From an uncultured Lachnospiraceae bacterium (GTDB lineage: Bacteria; Bacillota; Clostridia; Lachnospirales; Lachnospiraceae): a stretch of 7,048 nt of DNA. The position numbers were made by a program, and so were the translations under genes. Every line of letters starts with the position of its first letter. The first letter of the stretch is position 1. Below are positions 1-5,672 of this stretch, one piece after another. The DNA is taken from positions 1-7,048 of the forward strand of contig CADBRG010000026.1 of the NCBI GenBank assembly GCA_902797015.1, given 5' to 3'. The notes under the pieces were generated by a model that saw nothing but the letters and a program-made list of their open reading frames with translations, was not told the origin of the DNA and ran no database searches.

Positions 1-1
1 A

Positions 2-85
2 AATGAAGGCAATGTCATGACAGAGTATGAGCAGAAGTTCTCAGAGATGGGGAATCCGATTTGTAAAATGATAATAGAAAGATGA
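2..85 (+). CDS. trmB: C-terminal end of probable tRNA (guanine-N7)-methyltransferase TrmB (partial)
   Basis: An open frame enters from the left edge and ends at a TGA at 83-85, giving 27 residues that finish MTEYEQKFSEMGNPICKMIIER. The pattern T-x-(Y/F)-E-x-(K/R)-F-x-x-x-G-x-x-I matches the C-terminal tail I know from TrmB of Firmicutes (NVMTEYEEKF..KG..IY), the enzyme that methylates G46 of tRNA using S-adenosylmethionine. The visible part contains no catalytic or SAM-binding residues, because these lie upstream of the window. The downstream NYN gene starts only 7 bp after this stop, so the two are probably co-transcribed. The identification rests on a short tail recalled from the family, so it is likely but not certain. 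Confidence 0.68.
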   Translation, partial: NEGNVMTEYEQKFSEMGNPICKMIIER

Positions 86-92
86 GATAATT

Positions 93-806
93 ATGGATGA
101 AAAACGAATCGCGCTGCTGATCGATTCAGATAACGTATCAGCAGACTATATCGATATTATACTAGATAAGATCAATGAGGAAGGTGTGACGACCTATCGT
201 CGGATCTACGGTGACTGGACCCGCCCGGAAGCGACAAAGTGGAAACGTGTTCTTCTGGAGAACTCTATCACACCGATCCAGCAGTACAGCAACACAACAG
301 GAAAGAATTCTACAGATTCTTCTCTGATCATAGATGCGATGGATATTCTTTATACCGGAAAGGTGGACGGGTTCTGTATCGTGTCAAGCGACAGTGATTT
401 CACGAGACTGGCAAGCCGCCTGCGGGAAGAAAACATGATGGTGATCGGCATGGGCGAAGAGAAAACCCCGAATGCGCTGATTGCGGCATATAACAAGTTT
501 ATCAATCTTTCCGCAATGAAAAAGGAAGCGGAAAAAGAGAAGGGCAAGACGCCTGAACGTGACACCCGCAATATCATTTCCCTTCGTACGATCGAGCGCC
601 GTGTGCGCGGCATCATCATTGCAAACAATAATAAAGACAAAGAGACAACACTTGGCGAGATCGGCAGCAAGCTGCAAAACCGTTGGGCAGACTTTGACAT
701 CAGCAATTACAATAAGAGTTCGCTGTCGGATCTGATCGGCGGCCTGAAGTCATTAAAGCTTGTGAAGCACGGATCGGTTGTGACGGTGGAGTTAAAAGAC
801 AAATAG
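93..806 (+). CDS. NYN domain (PIN-like, LabA/DUF88-type) protein with C-terminal LOTUS/OST-HTH domain
   Basis: This 237-residue protein has no signal peptide or membrane segment and is presumably cytoplasmic. Residues 4-142 form a NYN domain, a PIN-like fold usually associated with metal-dependent RNA cleavage. The acidic residues of that fold are visible: D11 and D13 in LIDSDN, D75 and D81 in NSTDSSLIIDAMD, and D100 and D102 in SSDSDF. A charged linker rich in K and E (about 143-160) leads to residues 165-235, which resemble an OST-HTH/LOTUS winged-helix RNA-binding domain (RTIERRVRGII, TTLGEIGSKLQ, LSDLIGGLKSL, VELKDK). The ATG at 93 is the only start that preserves the first beta strand. 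Its Shine-Dalgarno is weak (AGAAAGATGAG), and with a 7-bp gap from the preceding stop, translational coupling is likely. An RNA-processing or RNA-decay role is inferred from the domains; the target RNA cannot be told from sequence. Confidence 0.9.
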   Translation: MDEKRIALLIDSDNVSADYIDIILDKINEEGVTTYRRIYGDWTRPEATKWKRVLLENSITPIQQYSNTTGKNSTDSSLIIDAMDILYTGKVDGFCIVSSDSDFTRLASRLREENMMVIGMGEEKTPNALIAAYNKFINLSAMKKEAEKEKGKTPERDTRNIISLRTIERRVRGIIIANNNKDKETTLGEIGSKLQNRWADFDISNYNKSSLSDLIGGLKSLKLVKHGSVVTVELKDK

Positions 807-817
807 AGTAGGTAATA

Positions 818-855
818 AAAAGCAGCGGATCAATCAAATGACCGCTGCTTTTCTT
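818..855. terminator. Bidirectional Rho-independent terminator between convergent genes
   Basis: The arms AGCAGCGG (821-828) and CCGCTGCT (842-849) pair perfectly. Three A-T pairs extend the base (818-820 with 850-852), and an inner TCA/TGA pairing lies above a bulged A829. The plus-strand transcript ends in TTTTCTT, and the minus-strand transcript ends in the complement of the A-run at 817-820, so the hairpin has a U-tract in both directions. It lies 11 bp after the NYN stop and 13 bp after the S66 peptidase stop, so one structure can end both convergent transcripts. Confidence 0.9.
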
Positions 856-865
856 ATGATTGTTG

Positions 866-1921
866 TCAGATCAAATGCATTGTGATCGACAGATCGTTCC
901 CTGTCATCTTCACATCTGCCATACTTCCTTCGATGAGTGGCATCATCGGCGGCAGGTGTCCGATGTCAAGATCCATCAGGATCGGGACATTATATTTTTC
1001 GAGAATCTTTGTGACAGCGTCATACTGGTCAAGCCCAAACAGCGCTTCGCCGTTTAACGGACGGCCGATCAGAAAGCCTTTGGCATTGGAAAACCAGCCG
1101 GCCTGATCGAGCTGCCAGATCGCACGGCGGATCGAAAGGACATTCAAGTCGCAGGCTTCCAGGAACCAGATCACGCCATCGTCTGCATAGCGCTCGTTAA
1201 AAGCTTTGACCTGATCATATTTTGTGCCACAGAGCATGCACAGGATATCCAGACAGCCGCCGACGAGACGCCCGGAAAATGCGGTATCATTATCCGGGAA
1301 GCGTTTGCGGATGACAGGCTGTGTGACATGATAGGGCACAAGTGGATGTTCTTCATCCTTCAGGCTTTCGATTTCATAAAGATCAAAGCCCCGGACGGTG
1401 AAAGATATGGCACCACCTTCTGTGTCAGCTTTGCAGGCGGAATCCCCCGTCAGAATGGAAAACGCATCTTCCAGAGACGCATGCCAGGGTTCCATGCCGA
1501 ATGCCGGCGCACATGGACCGTAGATGGCAGCCGTATCACAGATCGTGGCCAGTAAAAATGCAAGGTTGGTATTATCCGAATATCCCTCAAACCATTTGGC
1601 AGGGGTATTTTTTATTATGTCAAAATCGACGTATGGCAAAATTTCACACATCAGCTCACCACCACCACAGGAGATCAGAATATCAGAATCCCCGTCCTGC
1701 CAGGCATCCATAAACTCCTGTGCGCATTTTTCGGGTGTGTTGCTGATGCCGATGCCACTGCCTTCAAAGCAGTTCGGGCCGAGTTTCGTCTGATAGCCTT
1801 TCTCCTGAAATGTTTTCAGCGCATTTTTGAAAGCAGATTGATATGGCTCGATGTTACAGCCAAACGATGGAGCAATGAAACCGATGGTTCCGTTTTCGGA
1901 TAAAAAGTTCGGATATCTCAT
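866..1921 (-). CDS. S66-family LD-carboxypeptidase (LdcA / MccF-like)
   Basis: This 351-residue serine peptidase belongs to family S66. Characterised members remove the terminal D-Ala from the L,D-bond of muropeptide tetrapeptides during cell-wall recycling (LdcA), or hydrolyse peptide-nucleotide antibiotics such as microcin C (MccF). The N-terminus TIGFIAPSFG is the usual first strand of the family. The nucleophile elbow is GYSD with Ser115, preceded by the oxyanion segment SCGGGE (84-89). The other triad members appear to be Glu255 (WFLEACD) and His322 (DIGH). There is no signal peptide, so the enzyme is probably cytoplasmic, consistent with recycling. The ATG at the 1921 end is supported by an AAAGGA sequence 6 nt upstream on the minus strand. 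The length of about 350 residues and the spacing between Ser and Glu are closer to the MccF-like branch than to the shorter (about 305-residue) Gram-negative LdcA. Substrate therefore remains open. Confidence 0.88.
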   Translation of the reverse strand: MRYPNFLSENGTIGFIAPSFGCNIEPYQSAFKNALKTFQEKGYQTKLGPNCFEGSGIGISNTPEKCAQEFMDAWQDGDSDILISCGGGELMCEILPYVDFDIIKNTPAKWFEGYSDNTNLAFLLATICDTAAIYGPCAPAFGMEPWHASLEDAFSILTGDSACKADTEGGAISFTVRGFDLYEIESLKDEEHPLVPYHVTQPVIRKRFPDNDTAFSGRLVGGCLDILCMLCGTKYDQVKAFNERYADDGVIWFLEACDLNVLSIRRAIWQLDQAGWFSNAKGFLIGRPLNGEALFGLDQYDAVTKILEKYNVPILMDLDIGHLPPMMPLIEGSMADVKMTGNDLSITMHLI

Positions 1922-1964
1922 GACTTGTCCTTTCCCTATTTTTAATAATCAGTATGAAAACAGT

Positions 1965-1985
1965 TTATCTGATTTCCGCAGATAA
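1965..1985. repeat. Perfect inverted repeat TTATCTG-N7-CAGATAA
   Basis: Seven-base arms TTATCTG (1965-1971) and CAGATAA (1979-1985) are perfect reverse complements around a 7-nt spacer. The site is 43-64 bp upstream of the S66 peptidase start codon, and in the minus-strand direction it would be in the promoter or 5' untranslated region. There is no U-tract, so it is not a terminator. It may be an operator or a small leader hairpin. The arms are short enough to arise by chance in AT-rich DNA. Confidence 0.4.
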
Positions 1986-2017
1986 GAAAAGAAAATCAAT
2001 CAGAAAAACCGGATTTG

Positions 2018-2029
2018 AATCTACAGATT
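2018..2029. repeat. Short palindrome AATCTACAGATT
   Basis: Five-base arms AATCT and AGATT flank a central AC. This palindrome carries the same ATCT/AGAT words as the inverted repeat at 1965-1985, about 48 bp away centre to centre. It lies 19 bp upstream of the crotonase -35 box, where an activator could bind. No known regulator is recognised from it. Confidence 0.3.
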
Positions 2030-2047
2030 GGACCAAAACCAAAATCT

Positions 2048-2100
2048 TTGACATTTTTTTCACAAAAAGACTTTAAAGATTAAATATTAAGGTGTATACT
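2048..2100 (+). promoter_or_regulatory. Probable sigma-A promoter region for the crotonase gene
   Basis: A perfect -35 hexamer TTGACA lies at 2048-2053. The best -10 partner at normal distance is TTTAAA at 2072-2077 (18-bp spacer, four of six consensus bases). A better -10 hexamer, TATACT, lies at 2095-2100, and that same TTTAAA could serve as its weak -35 with a 17-bp spacer. Two overlapping promoters are therefore possible. Both would give a leader of roughly 40-65 nt before the crotonase start. Confidence 0.6.
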
Positions 2101-2148
2101 ATGGTCAAGGTTTTTATTTAGTATCGGAATGAAAAAGGAGGAATTGTC

Positions 2149-2928
2149 ATGAACAATCTGATTCTTGAAGTGGATGGCCCAATCGCCGTACTGACGATCA
2201 ATCGCCCGAAAGCGCTGAATGCGTTGAACAGCGAGACGCTGACAGAGCTGAACGAATGCCTGACAGAGGTTGAGGCAAATGACGACATCAAGGTTCTGAT
2301 CCTGACAGGTGCAGGAGAGAAATCCTTTGTTGCCGGCGCTGATATTTCTGAGATGGTTAATTTCAGTGCAGCGGATGCACGTGCATTCGGCATGCGCGCA
2401 GCTGAGCCGTTCTTCAAACTGCAGAATATGCGTCAGGTTACGATCGCAGCAGTGAACGGTTTCGCACTCGGTGGCGGCTGCGAGATCAGCATGGCCTGCG
2501 ATATTCGTCTGGCTTCTGAAAATGCTCTGTTCGGACAGCCTGAGACAGGCCTGGGCATCATCCCGGGATTCGGCGGCACACAGCGTCTGGCTCGTCTGAT
2601 CGGTATGGGACGTGCAAAGGAAATGATCTTCGCATGCACCAACATTGATGCACAGGAAGCATACAGAATCGGTCTGGTAAATCATGTATATCCGGCAGAT
2701 GAACTGATGGCACAGGCTAAGAAGCTTGCAGGCAAGATCGCACGGAACGCAAGCTATGCTGTTGCAATCGCAAAAGCAGCGATCAACAACGGATACGATA
2801 TGGATATCAAGAATGCGGTTGAATACGAAGCGAACCTGTTTGGTATTACCTGCTCGACACATGATAAGACAGAAGGTATGACCGCTTTCCTTGAGAAGAG
2901 AAAAGAAAAGAACTTTACAGATTTCTGA
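2149..2928 (+). CDS. crt: Short-chain enoyl-CoA hydratase (crotonase family)
   Basis: This 259-residue protein has the normal length of crotonase, which adds water across the double bond of short-chain 2-enoyl-CoA (crotonyl-CoA to 3-hydroxybutyryl-CoA). In butyrate-forming Clostridia it runs in the reductive direction. The two catalytic glutamates are visible as Glu112 in GGGCEISMACD and Glu132 in GQPETGLGIIPGFGGTQRL. The oxyanion-hole segments are AGADI (62-66) and ALGGG (106-110). The start is set by a strong AAGGAGG (2135-2141) 7 nt before the ATG. Unlike the common crt-bcd-etfBA-hbd cluster, this gene stands alone between its own promoter and a strong terminator. Family assignment is secure. 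The exact substrate is less so, since crotonases share these motifs with other acyl-CoA hydratases, but retention of both glutamates favours true hydratase activity. Confidence 0.9.
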   Translation: MNNLILEVDGPIAVLTINRPKALNALNSETLTELNECLTEVEANDDIKVLILTGAGEKSFVAGADISEMVNFSAADARAFGMRAAEPFFKLQNMRQVTIAAVNGFALGGGCEISMACDIRLASENALFGQPETGLGIIPGFGGTQRLARLIGMGRAKEMIFACTNIDAQEAYRIGLVNHVYPADELMAQAKKLAGKIARNASYAVAIAKAAINNGYDMDIKNAVEYEANLFGITCSTHDKTEGMTAFLEKRKEKNFTDF

Positions 2929-2956
2929 TCCTTTCATCGACAAACATTTTAGAACG

Positions 2957-2996
2957 AAGACCTCCGGCCGGCACATCTGCCCGCCGGAGGTTTTTG
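2957..2996 (+). terminator. Rho-independent terminator of the crotonase gene
   Basis: A 9-bp stem (ACCTCCGGC at 2960-2968 with GCCGGAGGT at 2983-2991) is followed, after a single C/C mismatch, by a 4-bp inner stem GGCA/TGCC with a CATC loop. The run TTTTT follows at 2991-2995. It begins about 30 bp after the crotonase stop codon and about 20 bp before the next promoter, so it insulates the two transcription units. Confidence 0.93.
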
Positions 2997-3014
2997 CGTA
3001 AAAAGTGATAGACT

Positions 3015-3043
3015 TTGACGAAAATGCAAAAGCAAGTTATACT
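3015..3043 (+). promoter_or_regulatory. Sigma-A-type promoter of the D,D-carboxypeptidase gene
   Basis: The hexamers TTGACG (3015-3020) and TATACT (3038-3043) are each one base from consensus and are separated by exactly 17 bp. Transcription should start near 3050, giving a short leader of about 20 nt. That leader contains the ribosome binding site AGGAGA (3059-3064), 5-6 nt before the ATG at 3070. Confidence 0.88.
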
Positions 3044-3069
3044 AGGGAGTGCGTTTTTAGGAGATTTAT

Positions 3070-4647
3070 ATGGTAAGAAGAGAAAAAAAGAGAAAATACA
3101 GTTTTCTGATCCTTCTTTTTGCAGCCCTGCTTGCGTTTTCGTCAGGCGCTTATCTGATGCCGGCAACTGCATGGGCGGCCGAGGAAGAAGAGGAAGACAG
3201 CTCGGCAGAAGCGGAAGAAGAAGTTTTGCCGGAAGGGCCGCAGAATGATCTTGAGATCCGTGCGACAGAGCAGGGCGTCAGCTGGCCGGTGGGACCGGAC
3301 GCACTCTGGTCTGACAAGGCGATCCTGATCGATCTGGATACCGGCGTTGCACTATACGAAAAAAATGCAGATGCGCAGGATTATCCGGCGAGCACGACAA
3401 AGATCATGACGGCGATGCTTGTGCTGGAAAATGCATCCATGGATGACGTGGTCACATTTTCCGCGGATGCGGTCAACAATACCGAAGGATCCGGTATCTG
3501 GAGAATGGAAGGCGAACAGCTGACGGTAGAGCAGTGTATGTACGCACTGATGCTCGCGTCGGCGAATGAGTGCGCATATGCACTGGCAGAGCATGTGACA
3601 GGCGGTGATTATGATGCATTTGTGCAGATGATGAATGACCGCGCGGCACTTCTTGGCTGCACGAATACGCATTTTATGAATCCGAACGGTCTGCCGGATG
3701 AAGAGCATGTAACGACTGCGAGGGATCTGGCAAAGATCGCACGGGAAGCATATCAGAACGAGACATTCCGTCAGATCGCGGGTACGGAAGAATACCGCAT
3801 TCCTGCAACCAACATGCAGGATGAAGAAGTTCTGATGTACAATCATCATAAGATGATCTGCGGAAAGAAGACGGATCAGTATCTTTATGAACCTGCCACT
3901 GCAGGTAAGACAGGATATACCAAGGCGGCACTGCATACGCTTGTAACTTATGCGGAGAAGGATGGTCATCGCCTGGCCTGTGTTGTGCTCCGTTCCAGAG
4001 GAGATGCGCAGTATACCGAAACGCAGGCGCTGTTTGAATACGGCTTTGCGAACTTCTCAAATGTCAATATTAAGGAAAACGAGACCAGACTGGATCAGGC
4101 TGCCTTGACGGAAGGCTACACCGTTCCGGAAGGCAAGGAGATCGTAAGTGCCGAGATCAATCCGGAAGCAATGCTGACATTGCCGAATGGAGTGACAATC
4201 AATGATGTGACTCCGGAAGTGGTCTATACCACGGCAGATGACGGCAGCCAGACCGGCGAAGTCATTTATACCTATGGCGGAAATGAAGTGGGGCGGACTG
4301 GGATTCTTGTCACAACAGAGGACGCAAAGCAGATCCTCCCCGATGCCGGGTCTGCGATTGAGGAAATCGAGCATATGTCCGGTCTGGACGGTTTTATCGC
4401 CCAGGTAAAATCACTGGTGGAAGAGCTTGGTATGCTCAAGTCTCTGACCGGTCTTGCGATCCTGGTTGTGATCATCGTGGTCATCATCCTTTCGATCCGG
4501 AGAGCGCACAGGAGACGGAAACAAAAGAAGATCATTTCAAAGATAAAATACAGTGAGCACAATGATGCGCCGGTGATGGATGAGATTGAAGATTTTGATA
4601 CAGATGATCTGACAGAGGGAAACGATTCGGACGGTTCCGAATCATAG
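3070..4647 (+). CDS. D-alanyl-D-alanine carboxypeptidase (PBP5-like, S11 family), membrane anchored
   Basis: This 525-residue low-molecular-weight penicillin-binding protein trims the terminal D-Ala from peptidoglycan pentapeptides outside the membrane. A signal peptide is clear: basic MVRREKKRK, a hydrophobic core (about 11-28), and a probable cleavage after AWA near residue 36. A very acidic linker follows (38-51). The three active-site motifs are in order: SxxK as STTK (Ser108-Lys111), SxN as SAN (164-166), and KTG (280-282, KTGYT). Residues about 330-415 correspond to the beta-rich C-terminal region of the family. Residues 459-476 form a hydrophobic helix followed by RRAHRRRKQKK and an acidic tail of about 35 residues. 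This predicts a true membrane-spanning anchor with a cytoplasmic tail, rather than the usual terminal amphipathic helix. The gene has its own promoter and terminator. The symbol dacA or dacF is not assigned because several paralogues are common in Clostridia. Confidence 0.94.
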   Translation: MVRREKKRKYSFLILLFAALLAFSSGAYLMPATAWAAEEEEEDSSAEAEEEVLPEGPQNDLEIRATEQGVSWPVGPDALWSDKAILIDLDTGVALYEKNADAQDYPASTTKIMTAMLVLENASMDDVVTFSADAVNNTEGSGIWRMEGEQLTVEQCMYALMLASANECAYALAEHVTGGDYDAFVQMMNDRAALLGCTNTHFMNPNGLPDEEHVTTARDLAKIAREAYQNETFRQIAGTEEYRIPATNMQDEEVLMYNHHKMICGKKTDQYLYEPATAGKTGYTKAALHTLVTYAEKDGHRLACVVLRSRGDAQYTETQALFEYGFANFSNVNIKENETRLDQAALTEGYTVPEGKEIVSAEINPEAMLTLPNGVTINDVTPEVVYTTADDGSQTGEVIYTYGGNEVGRTGILVTTEDAKQILPDAGSAIEEIEHMSGLDGFIAQVKSLVEELGMLKSLTGLAILVVIIVVIILSIRRAHRRRKQKKIISKIKYSEHNDAPVMDEIEDFDTDDLTEGNDSDGSES

Positions 4648-4669
4648 AGACAACAGCATAGAGAACATG

Positions 4670-4702
4670 CAGAGATCGCAGTCATGCGGTCTCTGTTTTT
4701 GT
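4670..4702 (+). terminator. Rho-independent terminator of the D,D-carboxypeptidase gene
   Basis: An 11-bp stem (4670-4680 with 4685-4695, one T-G wobble) closes a GTCA tetraloop and is followed by TTTTT at 4696-4700. It starts 22 bp after the stop codon and separates this gene from the ATP synthase operon. Confidence 0.93.
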
Positions 4703-4780
4703 TATGCAGATTCGTGATTACTGGAAGATGTTGATGCATTAATGAAATAAATTTTGTATGACGCAATTATTAAAAATTCA

Positions 4781-4808
4781 TTGACTTTTTGCTCTGTTGC
4801 ACTAAAAT
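4781..4808 (+). promoter_or_regulatory. Probable sigma-A promoter of the atp operon
   Basis: TTGACT (4781-4786, five of six consensus bases) and TAAAAT (4803-4808, five of six) are separated by 16 bp. The sequence upstream is AT-rich, as in an UP element. Transcription would begin near 4815, giving a leader of roughly 95 to 135 nt depending on which atpB start is used. The -10 box lies inside the left arm of an inverted repeat. Confidence 0.75.
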
Positions 4809-4836
4809 AAAAACATGATTGTTATTTTAACAGTTA
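4803..4836. repeat. Overlapping inverted repeats at the atp promoter
   Basis: TAAAATAA (4803-4810) and TTATTTTA (4822-4829) are perfect reverse complements around an 11-nt spacer, and the left arm covers the -10 box. The right arm also takes part in TGTTA-TTT-TAACA (4820-4832) and in TAAC-A-GTTA (4828-4836). Such nested symmetry over a start site would suit an operator, but all arms are AT-rich and chance remains possible. Confidence 0.4.
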
Positions 4837-4892
4837 TAAGGGGAAGTTTAGCTTTATAGCGGAAAGTGGCTTCAACTACAAAATTAAAAAAA

Positions 4893-4903
4893 GGGGGAGG
4901 TGA
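4893..4903 (+). promoter_or_regulatory. Strong Shine-Dalgarno upstream of atpB with no canonical start at the right distance
   Basis: GGAGGTGA (4896-4903) is a perfect eight-base complement to the 16S rRNA tail. The window where a start codon should lie (about 4906-4912) contains no ATG, GTG or TTG. The atpB-frame codon at that distance is ACG (4910-4912), 9 nt after GGAGG. The GTG at 4900 overlaps this element and so cannot be served by it. Confidence 0.75.
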
Positions 4904-4909
4904 CCGGAT

Positions 4910-4948
4910 ACGGGAAACATTCAAGAAGAAATCTCTGCGGGTCTTGAA
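4910..4948 (+). other. Possible N-terminal extension of atpB from a non-canonical ACG start
   Basis: Reading back in frame from the GTG at 4949, the frame stays open for 15 codons to a TGA at 4901-4903. The 13 codons from ACG would encode (M)GNIQEEISAGLE in front of VKTLFTIPIG. The short amphipathic, acidic stretch followed by VKT-hydrophobic-x-IP looks to me like the authentic N-terminus of clostridial subunit a. This is a proposed extension, not a proven coding region. Confidence 0.45.
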
Positions 4949-5611
4949 GTGAAGACATTGTTTACGATTCCAATCGGCAGCGGTATTAAGATTCAGGAGT
5001 CGCTGGTAGTTATGTGGATCGCCATGGCAGTGATCATCGTCTTTATGCTTCTCGCAACGAGAAAACTAAGTGTAGAAAATCCGGGAAAAGGACAGCTTGC
5101 ATTAGAGTGGGCACATGAAAAATTCAAGGGATTTTTCGGTCGTCTTGTTGGTCCGAACGCCAAGGGATATGTTCCTTATTTCATGTTCCTTGTTATGTTC
5201 ATCGCTGTTATGAACCTGTTGCCGCTATTTGGGTTTGCACAGCCGACGAAGGACCTGAACATTACCGTAGGTATGGCTTTGATGTCGATCTTTCTGGTAG
5301 AGTTCGCGAACATTCGCGCAAGAGGATTCGGCGGGTTCTTAAAATCATTTAAGCATCCGACAATGATGATGTTACCGTTCAATATCCTGGATATCTTCAT
5401 CCGTCTGTTCTCGCTGAGCATGCGACTTTTCGGTAACATGTTAGGCGGATTCGTTATTATGGAACTGATCCATATCGCAGTTCCGGTCGTTGTACCGGCC
5501 ATTGCAGGTCTGTATTTCGATATCTTTGACGGATTGCTTCAGGCATTCATTTTTGCATTCCTGACTTCACTGTATATCGGTGAGGCTACAGAAGACCTCG
5601 AAGCAGAGTGA
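4949..5611 (+). CDS. atpB: F1Fo ATP synthase subunit a
   Basis: Subunit a forms the stationary half-channels through which ions reach the c-ring. From the GTG at 4949 the protein has 220 residues and about five hydrophobic segments (roughly 18-36, 76-96, 104-120, 138-185 as a pair, and 188-210). The essential arginine is Arg159 in SLSMRLFGNM, equivalent to Arg210 of E. coli. The last helix carries the conserved Gln198 in LLQAFIFAFLTSLYI. The start is uncertain: GTG 4949 is the first canonical in-frame start but has only a poor GCGGG upstream, whereas a near-perfect Shine-Dalgarno points to an in-frame ACG at 4910, which would give 233 residues. This is the first gene of the operon, and 95 bp separate it from atpE. 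Function is certain; only the N-terminus is in doubt. Confidence 0.96.
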   Translation: MKTLFTIPIGSGIKIQESLVVMWIAMAVIIVFMLLATRKLSVENPGKGQLALEWAHEKFKGFFGRLVGPNAKGYVPYFMFLVMFIAVMNLLPLFGFAQPTKDLNITVGMALMSIFLVEFANIRARGFGGFLKSFKHPTMMMLPFNILDIFIRLFSLSMRLFGNMLGGFVIMELIHIAVPVVVPAIAGLYFDIFDGLLQAFIFAFLTSLYIGEATEDLEAE

Positions 5612-5623
5612 CACAAATGAAAA

Positions 5624-5646
5624 GGCAGATCCCGGATCGATCTGTC
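5624..5646 (+). other. Intercistronic hairpin between atpB and atpE
   Basis: GGCAGATC (5624-5631) pairs with GATCTGTC (5639-5646) across a 7-nt loop, giving eight pairs with one G-T wobble. It starts 12 nt after the atpB stop. No U-tract follows, since the next bases are a CA-rich tandem (AGCAACAAA twice, 5647-5663). Termination is therefore unlikely, and an mRNA-stability or processing element is more plausible. Confidence 0.6.
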
Positions 5647-5672
5647 AGCAACAAAGCAACAAACAACTTGTA

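Larger units (their letters stand above)
1922..2148. other. Divergent intergenic region
   Basis: These 227 bp separate the minus-strand S66 peptidase gene from the plus-strand crotonase gene. They are AT-rich and hold the crotonase promoter elements (2048-2100), two inverted repeats (1965-1985 and 2018-2029) and the crotonase ribosome binding site (2135-2141). I could not find a convincing sigma-A promoter for the minus-strand gene: AT-rich candidates near 1945-1956 lack a matching -35. I see no small ORF with a ribosome binding site here. Confidence 0.6.
4703..4909 (+). other. Leader and promoter region of the ATP synthase operon
   Basis: Between the upstream terminator and the first possible atpB codons lies an AT-rich stretch of about 200 bp. 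It holds the promoter at 4781-4808, overlapping inverted repeats at 4803-4836, and a strong Shine-Dalgarno at 4893-4903. A second SD-like AAGGGGAAG (4837-4845) has no start codon at a useful distance. No atpI-like small membrane protein gene is present, although one often precedes atpB in Firmicutes. I see no tRNA or riboswitch-like fold. Confidence 0.6.

Noticed and set aside
860..1793. Several plus-strand frames of 65-89 codons across 860-1793
   Set aside because: All are antisense to the S66 peptidase gene, lack ribosome binding sites and show no recognisable domains.
2080..2090. TTAA-ATA-TTAA near the crotonase promoter as a Rex site
   Set aside because: It lacks the flanking TTG and CAA and has the wrong spacing; AT-rich promoter DNA gives such words by chance.
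2080..2976. 298-codon open frame on the minus strand, antisense to the crotonase gene
   Set aside because: It covers a well-supported crotonase with both catalytic residues and a strong ribosome binding site. Its translation is rich in Cys and His with no domain, as expected of an antisense shadow, and it runs through the terminator hairpin.
3352..3969. 205-codon minus-strand frame inside the D,D-carboxypeptidase gene
   Set aside because: It lies opposite the catalytic domain containing the STTK, SAN and KTG motifs, and is very rich in Cys, Arg and His without recognisable structure.
4819..4833. Rex-like redox operator (TTGTTA...TAACAG) at the atp promoter
   Set aside because: The half-sites are only 3 bp apart, whereas the Rex consensus has TTGTTA and TAACAA separated by about 6 bp, so the geometry does not fit.
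4900..4947. Possible 15-codon leader peptide starting at GTG 4900 and ending 1 nt before GTG 4949 of atpB
   Set aside because: Its start codon lies inside the Shine-Dalgarno GGAGGTGA, so that element cannot serve it, and no other ribosome binding site precedes it. Coupling cannot be excluded but is not supported.
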